In this document: piece by piece, positions 47,573-56,005 of the stretch
How positions within the stretch are numbered: the stretch's first letter is position 1
Layout: every line of letters starts with the position of its first letter
From: Streptomyces antioxidans
Lineage (GTDB): Bacteria > Actinomycetota > Actinomycetes > Streptomycetales > Streptomycetaceae
NCBI RefSeq assembly: GCF_000968685.2
Contig: NZ_LAKD02000118.1
Location: 1-64,000 of the forward strand
Direction of reading: 5' to 3'
DNA length: 64,000 nucleotides
Translations under genes and position numbers: made by a program
The notes under the pieces: model-generated
Database searches by the model: none
Told to the model about the DNA's origin: nothing
What the model saw: the letters and a program-made list of their open reading frames with translations, nothing else

Positions 47573-47590
47573 GACCCTCCTTGTAGGGTC
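47573..47590 (+). promoter_or_regulatory. pup -10 box inside an inverted repeat
   Basis: TAGGGT (47584-47589) is a likely -10 for pup, about 50 bases before its ATG. It is embedded in GACCCT-N6-AGGGTC (47573-47590), a possible operator overlapping the promoter. Confidence 0.4.
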
Positions 47591-47640
47591 TGATCTTGAG
47601 ACCGATCGAATCAGCGGGCGAACCGAGCGGGGTGAGGGAA

Positions 47641-47859
47641 ATGGCGACCAAGGACACCGGCGGCGGGCAGCAGAAGGCGTCGCGCTCGACCGAGGAGGTC
47701 GAGGAGCAGACGCAGGACGCACAGGCCGCGGACGACCTCAAGGAGCGGCAGGAGAAGCTCTCGGACGACGTGGACTCCGTGCTGGACGAGATCGACGACG
47801 TGCTCGAGGAGAACGCGGAGGACTTCGTGCGGTCTTTCGTCCAGAAGGGCGGGCAGTAA
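47641..47859 (+). CDS. pup: Prokaryotic ubiquitin-like protein Pup
   Basis: A 72-residue, largely disordered and acidic protein ligated through its C-terminus to substrate lysines. It shows the helical ARC-binding region (DDLKERQEKLSDDVDSVLDE) and ends in FVQKGGQ; the final Gln must be deamidated by Dop before PafA can use it. It belongs to the Gln-ending class typical of most actinobacteria. GTGAGGG precedes the ATG. A perfect 15-bp hairpin follows, separating it from prcB. Confidence 0.97.
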   Translation: MATKDTGGGQQKASRSTEEVEEQTQDAQAADDLKERQEKLSDDVDSVLDEIDDVLEENAEDFVRSFVQKGGQ

Positions 47860-47870
47860 GGCGCGTCTCC

Positions 47871-47906
47871 TCCGTCCTGCGTCCCCGCGGTGGGACGCAG
47901 GACGGA
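47871..47906 (+). terminator. Perfect 15-bp hairpin after pup
   Basis: TCCGTCCTGCGTCCC (47871-47885) pairs with GGGACGCAGGACGGA (47892-47906) 12 bases after the pup stop, implying that pup and prcBA are at least partly separate transcripts. Confidence 0.75.
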
Positions 47907-47967
47907 TGACTTCCATGGCCAGGGGTATGGTCCGTGCATCATTTCAAGATCTGGTGGAAGGAAACGT

Positions 47968-48813
47968 GTGGAAGCCAACACTCGTAGCACAGGGCGTCTG
48001 CCGGCTGCCTTCCTGACGCCCGGCTCCTCGTCGTTCATGGACTTCCTGGGCGATCACTCGCCCGAGCTGCTTCCGGGGAACCGCCCGCTGCCCCCGGTGC
48101 AGGGCGCCGTCGAGGCCCCCCACGGCACCACCATCGTGGCGGTGACCTTCTCCGGCGGTGTGGTGCTCGCCGGTGACCGCCGCGCCACCATGGGCAATGT
48201 CATCGCACAGCGTGACATCGAGAAGGTCTTCCCGGCCGATGAGTTCTCGGCGGTCGGGATCGCGGGGACCGCCGGTATCGCGGTGGAGATGGTCAAGCTC
48301 TTCCAGCTGGAGCTGGAGCACTTCGAGAAGGTCGAGGGCACGGTGCTCTCGCTCGAGGGCAAGGCGAACAGGCTGTCGACCATGATCCGCGGCAACCTCG
48401 GCATGGCGATGCAGGGCCTTGCCGTGGTCCCGCTCTTCGCGGGGTGGGACGTCGACCGGGAGAAGGGCCGCATCTTCTCCTACGACGTGACCGGGGGGCG
48501 TTCGGAGGAGCGCGGCTTCGCCGCCACCGGCTCGGGCTCGATGTTCGCCCGGGGCGCGCTCAAGAAGCTCTATCGCGAGGATTCGACCGAGGAGCAGGCC
48601 GCCACGGCCGTTCTCCAGGCGCTCTATGACGCCGCCGACGACGATTCGGCCACCGGAGGGCCGGATCTCGCCCGCCGTATTTATCCGATCATCACCTCCC
48701 TCACCGAGGACGGTTTCAAGAGGTTCAGCGAGGACGAGGTGTCCGAACTCGCCCGCGCCATCCATGAACGGCGCCTCGAAGAGCCGGACGGCCCGCGCGC
48801 CGCCCTGCTCTGA
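47968..48813 (+). CDS. prcB: 20S proteasome beta subunit
   Basis: A 281-residue precursor of the catalytic subunit. A 53-residue propeptide (ending AVEAPHG) is removed autocatalytically to expose Thr54, the N-terminal nucleophile, in TTIVAVTFSGGVVLAGDRRA. Supporting catalytic residues lie in that strand (the Asp and Lys equivalents in GDRRAT and EKVF), and ATGSGSMFARGALK is conserved. GTG at 47968 follows GGAAGGAA. It is 54 bases upstream of prcA in one operon; no endonuclease VII-type gene lies between pup and prcB. Confidence 0.96.
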   Translation: MEANTRSTGRLPAAFLTPGSSSFMDFLGDHSPELLPGNRPLPPVQGAVEAPHGTTIVAVTFSGGVVLAGDRRATMGNVIAQRDIEKVFPADEFSAVGIAGTAGIAVEMVKLFQLELEHFEKVEGTVLSLEGKANRLSTMIRGNLGMAMQGLAVVPLFAGWDVDREKGRIFSYDVTGGRSEERGFAATGSGSMFARGALKKLYREDSTEEQAATAVLQALYDAADDDSATGGPDLARRIYPIITSLTEDGFKRFSEDEVSELARAIHERRLEEPDGPRAALL

Positions 48814-48867
48814 TCAGGACGGTCCAACCGGAATGCATTCGCCAATGACAGAAGGGACGGACAGCCG

Positions 48868-49635
48868 GTGACGACGCCGTTCTATGTTTCTCCTCAGCAG
48901 GCTATGGCCGACCGCGCGGAATACGCCCGTAAGGGCATCGCGCGCGGCCGCAGCGTGGTCGTGCTGCAGTACACCGACGGCATCGTCTTCGTTGCGGAGA
49001 ACCCGTCCCGTGCGCTGCACAAGGTCAGCGAGATCTATGACCGGATCGCCTTCGCGGCGGTCGGTAAGTACAACGAATTCGAGAATCTGCGCATCGGCGG
49101 TGTCCGCTACGCCGATCTGCGGGGCTATACCTATGACCGCGAGGACGTCACGGCCCGCGGGCTGGCGAATGTCTACGCCCAGACCCTGGGCACGATCTTC
49201 TCCAGCGCCGCCGAGAAGCCGTACGAGGTGGAGCTGATCGTCGCCGAGGTCGGGGAGGGCCCCGAGGACGACCAGATCTACCGGCTTCCGCACGACGGCT
49301 CCATCGTGGACGAGCACGGCTCGGTCGCCGTCGGTGGGAACGCCGACCAGATCAGCAGCTATCTCGACCAGCGCCACCGGGACGGCATGACCCTGGCCGA
49401 GGCCCTCAAGCTGGCCGTCGACTCGCTCTCCCGTGACAACAACGGCGGGGAGCGCAGCCTCACCGCCGAGCATCTCGAGGTCGCGGTCCTGGACCGCACC
49501 CGCCCCCAGAAGCGCAAGTTCAAGCGCGTCCTGGGCGGCCAGCTCTCCCGCCTCATGGAGCCCGGAGAGGGCGGCGCCGACGCGGAGGCGTCGCCCGAGT
49601 CCCCGGAGGAGCCCTCCTCGGACTCCGAGGACTGA
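48868..49635 (+). CDS. prcA: 20S proteasome alpha subunit
   Basis: A 255-residue non-catalytic ring subunit that forms the gate and binds ARC. The N-terminal helix segment FYVSPQQAMADRAEYARKGIARGRS and ENPSRALHKVSEIYDRIAFAAVG are diagnostic. The C-terminus is a long acidic tail (GADAEASPESPEEPSSDSED), usual in streptomycete PrcA. GTG start at 48868, stop at 49635, followed by a hairpin. Confidence 0.96.
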   Translation: MTTPFYVSPQQAMADRAEYARKGIARGRSVVVLQYTDGIVFVAENPSRALHKVSEIYDRIAFAAVGKYNEFENLRIGGVRYADLRGYTYDREDVTARGLANVYAQTLGTIFSSAAEKPYEVELIVAEVGEGPEDDQIYRLPHDGSIVDEHGSVAVGGNADQISSYLDQRHRDGMTLAEALKLAVDSLSRDNNGGERSLTAEHLEVAVLDRTRPQKRKFKRVLGGQLSRLMEPGEGGADAEASPESPEEPSSDSED

Positions 49636-50312
49636 CCCACCCGCCTCCCGCTCTCCCCGCCACCGCCGCCCCGGCCCACGCACTCATCGGGGCGGCGGTG
49701 ACGTTATGGACCACGAGAGCGAGACGGCCCCTGGCACCTGACGCACACCGGCGCACACACCGGGCTTGCGACCGGGTCCGGCGGGGCCCGGCGGGACTTG
49801 GCCGGTGGGTGGGTGCCCCCGTCGTGCGGTCGGGTCTGCAACGGGCTGCGGTGGTCGCTCCGCGGTCAGTCCGTGTCCGCGCGGGTCGCGGTGGCGGACC
49901 TGGGGGCGGGCCAGGGCCGTGGGGGCGCGGTGGCGGACGAGGGTCACACGCGGGCCCGCCCCTCGCTGCTGGCCGTGCGGCGGCGCGCACTCGGCCTGGC
50001 CAGGGGCGTGTCCTGGCCGGGAATGGCGTGCCCTTGGCTGGTGGGTCGGTGTCCTGGGCAGCGGCCTGTGGGGCCGGTCCGGAGCCAGTCCGTGCCCGCG
50101 TAGGCCGCGGTCACGGACCGCGGGCATACGCGGGCCCGTTTCTTGAGGCTGGCAGTCCGGTGGCGCGCACACCCGGCCCGGCCGGAGGCCGTGCCTACGG
50201 ATACGACCTGGCCTGGCCGGTGGGCCCCGGCGTGCGGCCACGCCCGAAGGGGGCCGCAGGGTCCTTCGTGCTCGCTTGGGCAGTGGGGGTGGTGGACCGG
50301 ACCCGGGCTGGG
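49636..50312. repeat. Gene-free 677-base stretch with terminator and a degenerate duplication
   Basis: CACCGCCGCCCC (49661-49672) pairs with GGGGCGGCGGTG (49689-49700) and probably ends the prcBA transcript. The remainder holds two diverged copies of one sequence: CTTGGCCGGTGGGT at 49797 and CTTGGCTGGTGGGT at 50033; AGTCCGTG at 49868 and 50087; CGCGGGCCCG at 49950 and 50130. Open frames here are compositionally odd (Gly/Arg/Pro) on both strands and lack ribosome sites, so no gene is called. Confidence 0.55.
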
Positions 50313-51488
50313 TCAGGGTCGTGGGGGAGGGGCCGTGGAGCCTCGGGGGAGCAGGGTGACGGGGAGCACGGTGGCCTGGGGTGACTCGCCGTCCAGGAGC
50401 GTCATCAGGGCCCGCATACCCGCCGCGCCCACCGCCTCCGCCGAGAGCCGCACCGTGGTCAGCTCCGGTTCCACCGCCGTGGCCAGGGCCAGATCGTCGA
50501 AGCCCGTCACCGAGATGTCGTCCGGGATCCGCAGCCCCAGCCGCCGGGCCGCCTTGCAGGCGCCCGCGGCCAGGATGTCGTCGTCGCAGACGAGGGCGGT
50601 CGGCCGGGGGCCTGGGCGGGCCAGGACGCGTTCGGCGGCGCGGCGGCCCTCCTCGACGCTCAGCCCCGCCGGTTCGGCGCTCAGCGCGGCGCCCTGGACC
50701 CCGTCCAACGCCTCGCTCAGGGCCCGGGCGCGGACCCGGAAGGTCCAGGAGTCCACCGCCGCCGCGAGATGGGCCACCCGGCGGTGCCCGAGTCCCAGCA
50801 GATGCTCGGCCACCTGCCGTGCCCCGTCCGCGATGTCGAGGTTGACCGTGGCCGCCGCGGCGGCGTCGTCCGGGTCGCTGTCGAGCATCACCAGCGGCAG
50901 TCCGCCGCCGCGCACCGCGACCAGCGCGTCGGCCGCCATGGAGGAGGCGATCACCCCGTCCAGCGAGGCGCGCGCCGAGTCGAACGGATCCCGGGCCGGG
51001 CCCACGCCCTCAGGGGACGGATAGAGCACCACACCGAAGCCGTGGTCGGCGGCGACCCGCTCGGCGCCGGTGTAGACGCGGGCGAAGAACTCGGTCGTCA
51101 GGGCGGGCACCACCAGCAGCACGGTCCTGGTGCGGCCCAGGCGGAGGCTGCGGGCCGCGAGATTGGGGCGGTAGCCGAGGTCCCGCGCGGCGGCGCGCAC
51201 GGCCGCCACGGTGCGCTCGGAGACCCGTCCGGGCCACTTCTCCCCGAGTACGAGGGACACGGTCGCCTGAGACACGCCCGCCGCCCGCGCCACGTCCCGG
51301 CTAGTAGCCCGCCCCGCGCCCGGGCGACCCGCCCCGCTGCCCGGAGCCGTCCCGCCGCCTGCGGCCGCGCTACCCGCGCCCGTTCCGCCGCGGCCCGGGC
51401 CGCTGCCCGCTGCGGCCCCGCCGTCTGAGGGCGTCCCACTGCCGCCTGCGGCCCCGCCACTCGCGGTCGCCCCGCCACCGGGAGTCAT
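50313..51488 (-). CDS. LacI-family regulator with a low-complexity N-terminal extension
   Basis: A LacI-type repressor: the HTH ATSRDVARAAGVSQATVSLVL begins only at residue 61, followed by the hinge LGYRPNLAARSLR and the periplasmic-binding-like effector domain (TVLLVVPALTTEFFARV, LDGVIASSMAADALV, TALVCDDDILAAGACKAARRLG, ISVTGFDDLALATAVEPELTTVRL). The 60 residues before the HTH are Gly/Ala/Ser/Pro repeats. A better start may be ATG 51889 behind GGGGAG, which reads the same kind of Gly/Ala-rich sequence but in another frame, implying a frameshift near 51640. It is divergent from the MFS gene. Confidence 0.75.
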   Translation of the reverse strand: MTPGGGATASGGAAGGSGTPSDGGAAAGSGPGRGGTGAGSAAAGGGTAPGSGAGRPGAGRATSRDVARAAGVSQATVSLVLGEKWPGRVSERTVAAVRAAARDLGYRPNLAARSLRLGRTRTVLLVVPALTTEFFARVYTGAERVAADHGFGVVLYPSPEGVGPARDPFDSARASLDGVIASSMAADALVAVRGGGLPLVMLDSDPDDAAAAATVNLDIADGARQVAEHLLGLGHRRVAHLAAAVDSWTFRVRARALSEALDGVQGAALSAEPAGLSVEEGRRAAERVLARPGPRPTALVCDDDILAAGACKAARRLGLRIPDDISVTGFDDLALATAVEPELTTVRLSAEAVGAAGMRALMTLLDGESPQATVLPVTLLPRGSTAPPPRP

Positions 51489-51889
51489 CCCGCCGCCCTC
51501 CGCTGGGGGCTCGCTGACTGGGGGCGTCCGGCTGCCTCCAGCTGCGCCCCCGCCACCTGGCCCCGCCCCGCCGCTGCCTGCCGCGGCCCCACCGTCCGGA
51601 ACCCCGCCGCTGCCCGCCGGAGCTTCGTCGCCGGTGGTGTCCCGCCCCCGCCCGCTGCGGTCTCCTCGCCTGGGGGCGTCTCGCCACCCGCCCCGTCGAC
51701 CGTGGTCCCGCTGCCCGCGGCCGTCTCGCCGCCGCCCGGCGGCGTCCCGCCACCGTGGGCCGCGGCTTCACCGCCCGGAGCCCCGCTGGCGGCGGCCCCG
51801 CCACCCCGCCCGCCGTGCGGCCTCGTGGCCCCGGGGGCGTTCCCGTTGGGGTCGCCCGTCGGGTGGGGGCGGTCCGTGCTTGCCGCCAT
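51489..51889 (-). other. Probable out-of-frame 5' part of the LacI gene
   Basis: An open frame starts at ATG 51889 with GGGGAG eight bases upstream. It reads MAASTDRPHPTGDPNGN then Gly/Ala/Thr/Pro repeats, and runs into a stop at 51485-51487. From about 51640 downstream the LacI frame shows the same Gly-rich composition, whereas this frame switches to Arg/Gln-rich sequence. A single-base indel in the G-run around 51635-51655, real or a sequencing error, would join them. Confidence 0.5.
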
Positions 51890-52093
51890 TGCCTCGGCTC
51901 CCCTCGGTCGCCGTACGGCTCGCCGCAGGCTGCTCGCTCATTCCGGTCCGCTTCCGGGTTCGCTTCCGGGTCTGCGGCCGGTCCGTCTCCGGTCTGTCTC
52001 CGGTCCGTTTCCGGGTCCGTTTCCGGTCCGCTTTCCGTCCGCCTCCGGGTCTGCCTTCGGTACGCGAGCGGTGGACCCGCGACCGCGGCCATG

Positions 52094-52128
52094 GTACGTA
52101 TGACGCCAGACGTTATACGTACAACGTC
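52094..52128. promoter_or_regulatory. Divergent operator with overlapping inverted repeats
   Basis: GTACGTATGACG (52094-52105) and CGTTATACGTAC (52111-52122) form 12-base arms with one mismatch around CCAGA. A second repeat, GACGTT (52109-52114) and AACGTC (52123-52128), overlaps it. This AT-richer island lies 75 bases ahead of the MFS start and upstream of the LacI gene, and is the natural binding site for that regulator. Confidence 0.6.
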
Positions 52129-52202
52129 GATCACGACCCGCGACTCGCTCGCGACAACCCGGCGGACCGGCACTCACCAGAATCCGCAGGAAGGGGCAGG
52201 CA

Positions 52203-53486
52203 ATGGCGGCTGGCTACGGGGAACTGCTGCGCACCCCGCACGCGGCACGGCTGCTCACCGGCACGCTCATGGGACGGCTGCCGAACGCCACCGCCGCACT
52301 CGCCGTGCTGCTCTTCGCCCGCGCAGAGGGCGGCAGCTATGCCCTCGCCGGGGCGCTGTCCGCCGTCTACGGCGCGGCCAACGCGGTGGGCCAGCCGCTG
52401 CTCGGCCGGGCCGTGGACCGCCTCGGCCAGCCCCGGGTGATGCTCCCCGCCGCCGTGGTCTCCGCGCTCGGCATGGTCCTGCTGGCCGTCGTCGGGCTCG
52501 AGCCGCTGCCCGTGGCGTATGCCGCGATGCTGATCGCCGGGCTGTTCACCCCGCCGCTGGAGGGCGGGCTGCGGGCGCTGTGGCCCACCGTGCTGCGGCG
52601 CGAGGACCAGGTGCACGCGGCGTACGCGCTGGACGCCGTGGCCCAGGAGGTGATGTTCGCCGTCGGCCCGCTGCTGGTCACCCTGTCCGTGGCCATGTGG
52701 TCCGAGGCGGCCGCGCTGCTGGTCATCAACGCCATCGGGGTCGCGGGCGCGCTCTCCGTCGTGGTCTCGCGGCCCTCGCGGCAGTGGCGCTCCGCGCCGC
52801 GCGAGGCCCACTGGCTGGGCGCGCTGCGCTCGCCCGGGCTGCTGGTGCTGCTGGGCTCGTTCTTCTTCATCGGGCTCGCCCTCGGCGCCATCGCGGTGGC
52901 CGCCGTGGCGTACGCCGACGAGCACGGCGGCGGCGCGGTCTCCAGCGCGCTGCTCTCCGCCCTCGGGGTGGGCGCGCTGGTCGGCGGCGTCGTCTACGGC
53001 GGCCGGACCTGGCCCGGCGCGCCCGAACGGCGGCTGCGGCTGCTCGTGGCCGCGCTGGCGCTGGGCTATCTGCCGCTGACGCTGGTGCCGGGCGTCGTCA
53101 CGATGACCGTCCTCGCCGGGGTGGCGGGCGTGTTCCTCGCCCCCTCGCTCGCCTGCGCCTTCGTCGTCGTGGACCGCCACGCCCCGTCCGGCACGGTCAC
53201 CGAGGCGTTCTCCTGGCTGGTGACCACCTTCGTGGTGGGCAACGCGGCCGGCACCGCCGTGGCCGGACCCGCCGTCCAGCTCGGCGGCGTGGCCCCCGGA
53301 TTCGCGGTCCCCGCGGCCGGTGGCGCGGCCGCCCTGGCGGTGCTGCTGGCGGCCCAGCGGTTCCTCCTGGACGGGCCGCGCGCCGCCGTCCAGCCGGCCT
53401 CGTACCGAACACCGGATGAACCCCGTACGGAAAATGATCGCAACCGTGCCCCCGAACCCGGTTTCAGAGCACGCCATCAGGCGTAA
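52203..53486 (+). CDS. MFS transporter
   Basis: A 427-residue major-facilitator protein with about 12 hydrophobic helices. GQPLLGRAVDRLGQPRVML is the loop 2-3 motif A variant, and TPPLEGGLRALWPTVL and LGALRSPGLLVLL are typical of this actinobacterial drug/solute-exporter-like group. AAGGGGC precedes the ATG. It is divergent from the LacI gene and probably under its control; the substrate is unknown. pafA starts nine bases after its stop. Confidence 0.88.
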   Translation: MAAGYGELLRTPHAARLLTGTLMGRLPNATAALAVLLFARAEGGSYALAGALSAVYGAANAVGQPLLGRAVDRLGQPRVMLPAAVVSALGMVLLAVVGLEPLPVAYAAMLIAGLFTPPLEGGLRALWPTVLRREDQVHAAYALDAVAQEVMFAVGPLLVTLSVAMWSEAAALLVINAIGVAGALSVVVSRPSRQWRSAPREAHWLGALRSPGLLVLLGSFFFIGLALGAIAVAAVAYADEHGGGAVSSALLSALGVGALVGGVVYGGRTWPGAPERRLRLLVAALALGYLPLTLVPGVVTMTVLAGVAGVFLAPSLACAFVVVDRHAPSGTVTEAFSWLVTTFVVGNAAGTAVAGPAVQLGGVAPGFAVPAAGGAAALAVLLAAQRFLLDGPRAAVQPASYRTPDEPRTENDRNRAPEPGFRARHQA

Positions 53487-53489
53487 TGT
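53484..53489 (+). promoter_or_regulatory. -10 box of a leaderless pafA promoter
   Basis: TAATGT ends six bases before the pafA ATG at 53496, overlapping the MFS stop codon region. No ribosome binding site is present, so pafA probably has its own leaderless transcript. Confidence 0.5.
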
Positions 53490-53495
53490 TCAGGC

Positions 53496-54857
53496 ATGGA
53501 CCGCCGCATTTTCGGGCTGGAGAACGAGTACGGCGTCACGTGCACATTCAGGGGACAGCGCCGGTTGTCTCCTGACGAAGTGGCGCGGTACCTCTTCCGC
53601 CGTGTCGTCTCCTGGGGCCGCAGCAGCAATGTCTTCCTGCGCAACGGCGCCCGCCTCTATCTCGACGTGGGCTCACACCCGGAATACGCGACACCCGAGT
53701 GTGACAACGTGACCGAGCTGGTCACCCACGACAAAGCGGGCGAGCGCATTCTCGAAGGTCTGCTCGTGGACGCGGAGCGCCGCCTGCACGAGGAGGGAAT
53801 CGCGGGCGACGTCTATCTCTTCAAGAACAACACCGACTCCGCGGGCAACTCTTACGGCTGCCACGAGAACTATCTGGTGGCACGGCACGGGGAGTTCTCC
53901 CGGCTCGCCGACATTCTCATCCCGTTTCTGGTGACGCGACAGCTCCTGTGCGGCGCGGGCAAGGTCCTCCAGACCCCCCGCGGCGCGGTCTACTGCGTCA
54001 GCCAGCGCGCCGAGCACATCTGGGAGGGCGTCAGCTCCGCCACCACCCGCTCCCGGCCGATCATCAACACCCGCGACGAACCCCACGCCGACGCCGAGCG
54101 CTACCGCAGGCTGCACGTCATCGTGGGCGACTCCAACATGTCCGAGACCACCATGCTGCTCAAGGTCGGCGCCACCGACCTGGTGCTCCGCATGATCGAG
54201 GCGGGCACGGTGATGCGTGACCTGACCCTGGAGAACCCCATCCGGGCGATCCGCGAGGTCAGCCACGACATCACCGGGCAGCGCAAGGTGCGGCTCGCCA
54301 GTGGGCGCGAGGCGTCCGCCCTGGAGGTGCAGCAGGAGTACTACGAGAAGGCCGTCGACTTCTGCGAGCGCCGGGGCATCCGCACCGGCATGGTCGAGCG
54401 CGTCCTCGAGCTGTGGGGCCGCACCCTGGACGCGATCCGCACCGAGGAGCTCGACCGGATCGGCACCGAAATCGACTGGGTGATGAAGTACCAGCTCATC
54501 GAGCAGTACCGGGCGAAGAACAACATCACCATGTCGCATCCCCGGATCGCCCAGATAGACCTCGCCTACCACGACATCCACCGCCGCCGCGGGCTCTACT
54601 ACCTGCTGGAGAAGCGCGGTCAGGCGGCCCGGGTCTGCAACGACTTGAAGATCTTCGAGGGCAAGTCGGTGCCACCGCAGACCACCCGCGCCCGGCTGCG
54701 CGGCGACTTCATCCGCCGGGCCCAGGAGCAGCGCCGCGACTTCACCGTCGACTGGGTGCATCTGAAGCTCAATGACCAGGCGCAGCGCACCGTGCTGTGC
54801 AAGGACCCCTTCCGCTCGGTCGACGACCGCGTGGAGAAGCTGATCGCCGGTATGTGA
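53496..54857 (+). CDS. pafA: Pup-protein ligase PafA
   Basis: A 453-residue glutamine-synthetase-like ligase that couples the C-terminal Glu of deamidated Pup to substrate lysines with ATP. The first residues MDRRIFGLENEYGVTCTF contain the metal-binding Glu pair. VFLRNGARLYLDVGSHPEYATPE, LFKNNTDSAGNSYGCHENYLV and RPIINTRDEPHADAERYRRLHVI are the conserved blocks shared with Dop; the Dop loop is absent. The length is standard. It lies outside the arc-dop-pup-prcBA cluster by about 4 kb because of the LacI/MFS pair. Confidence 0.97.
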   Translation: MDRRIFGLENEYGVTCTFRGQRRLSPDEVARYLFRRVVSWGRSSNVFLRNGARLYLDVGSHPEYATPECDNVTELVTHDKAGERILEGLLVDAERRLHEEGIAGDVYLFKNNTDSAGNSYGCHENYLVARHGEFSRLADILIPFLVTRQLLCGAGKVLQTPRGAVYCVSQRAEHIWEGVSSATTRSRPIINTRDEPHADAERYRRLHVIVGDSNMSETTMLLKVGATDLVLRMIEAGTVMRDLTLENPIRAIREVSHDITGQRKVRLASGREASALEVQQEYYEKAVDFCERRGIRTGMVERVLELWGRTLDAIRTEELDRIGTEIDWVMKYQLIEQYRAKNNITMSHPRIAQIDLAYHDIHRRRGLYYLLEKRGQAARVCNDLKIFEGKSVPPQTTRARLRGDFIRRAQEQRRDFTVDWVHLKLNDQAQRTVLCKDPFRSVDDRVEKLIAGM

Positions 54858-54879
54858 CCGGCGTACGGCTTACCTTCCC

Positions 54880-54914
54880 CTCGGGCCCCGTGCGTTCTCC
54901 GGACGGGGCCCGAG
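54880..54914 (+). terminator. Hairpin after pafA
   Basis: CTCGGGCCCCGT (54880-54891) pairs with ACGGGGCCCGAG (54903-54914), 12 bp, 23 bases after the pafA stop. Confidence 0.65.
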
Positions 54915-54970
54915 TCACGTCGTAGAGTGACGCGCACTGGCCATCGCAAGATCTACCTAACGAGGACTCC

Positions 54971-55966
54971 GTGCGTCGACGCTCCGTACTCCTTGCCGTG
55001 CCCGCGGGCCTGCTGACACTCGCGGGCTGCGGTGACGAAGAATCAGGGTCCGACAAGACCAAGCCGTCCCAGGAGCCGACGAACCAGAGTCCCTCACCGG
55101 CCCCCACCGGCAAGATCGTCTCCGGCCCGGTGCCGGCCATCACCGCCGGTAAGAAGTTCGGTGAGAAGCCGAAGGTCGCCAAGGGCACGGGGAAGCCCCC
55201 GAAGGACCTCGCGGTCAAGACGATCAGCCAGGGCGACGGCAGGAAGACGGTCAAGGGCGACTGGCTCCAGGTCAGCTACCTGGCGCAGATCTGGGACACC
55301 GGGAAGGTCATCGACAACACCTTCGACAAGAAGAAGACCGCCGCCTTCCCCCTCGGCAAGGGCCAGGTCCTCCCGGGCTGGGACCAGGGACTGCTGGGCC
55401 GTAACCTCGGCAGCCGGCTGGAGATGGCCGTCCCGCCCGCGTACGCGTACGGCAAGCAGGGCCAGCCGCAGGCCGGTATCAAGGGCACCGACACGCTGGT
55501 CTTCGTCTTCGACCTCGTCGGCGCCTATGACGCCAAGAGCTCGGCCAAGGGCCGCAAGGTGGAGCAGACCGACGCCGACCTGCCCAAGGTGTCCGCCAAC
55601 ACCGACGGCAAGGCGCCCAGCATCACCGTCCCCAAGAAGTCCGCGCCGAAGAAGCTGGTCTCCGAGTACGTCATCGAGGGTGACGGCAAGGAAGTCAAGA
55701 AGACCGACGCGCTGCTCGTCCAGTACAAGGGCGTGCTGTGGGACGGCGGCAAGGAGTTCGACTCCACCTACAAGCGCGGCGAGCTCGCCCAGTTCTCGCT
55801 CCAGCAGGTCGTCAAGGGCTGGTCGCAGGGGCTGACGGGGAAGAAGGTGGGCAGTCGGGTGCTGATCGTCGTGCCCCCGGACCTGGGCTACGGCAAGGCG
55901 GCGCAGAAGGGCATCCCCGCCAACTCGACGCTGGTGTTCTCCGTGGACATCCTGGCGGTTCTGTAG
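54971..55966 (+). CDS. FKBP-type peptidyl-prolyl isomerase lipoprotein, two domains
   Basis: A 331-residue exported isomerase. The lipoprotein signal ends LAGC (Cys20), followed by a Ser/Pro/Thr linker. Two FKBP domains follow: the first with GDWLQVSYLAQIWDTGKVIDNTF and VLPGWDQGLLGRNLGSRLEM (about 95-180), the second with LLVQYKGVLWDGGKEFDSTY and GWSQGLTGKKVGSRVLIVVPPDLGYG (about 235-331). It should assist folding outside the membrane. GTG start with GAGGA upstream; 39 bases separate it from the small cytosolic FKBP. Confidence 0.93.
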   Translation: MRRRSVLLAVPAGLLTLAGCGDEESGSDKTKPSQEPTNQSPSPAPTGKIVSGPVPAITAGKKFGEKPKVAKGTGKPPKDLAVKTISQGDGRKTVKGDWLQVSYLAQIWDTGKVIDNTFDKKKTAAFPLGKGQVLPGWDQGLLGRNLGSRLEMAVPPAYAYGKQGQPQAGIKGTDTLVFVFDLVGAYDAKSSAKGRKVEQTDADLPKVSANTDGKAPSITVPKKSAPKKLVSEYVIEGDGKEVKKTDALLVQYKGVLWDGGKEFDSTYKRGELAQFSLQQVVKGWSQGLTGKKVGSRVLIVVPPDLGYGKAAQKGIPANSTLVFSVDILAVL

Positions 55967-56005
55967 CCTGTGCGGGTTGCCCACCACGTCACAAGGAGCA
56001 ATTTC

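Noticed and set aside
49684..50384. Several 100-230 codon frames on both strands after prcA
   Set aside because: Arg/Gly/Pro-biased products, no ribosome sites, mutual overlap, and composition explained by GC-rich repeats.
51370..52173. 267-codon minus frame over the LacI upstream region
   Set aside because: Arg/Gly repeats produced by GGC-rich DNA; no ribosome site, and it runs through the operator and out of frame into the LacI gene.
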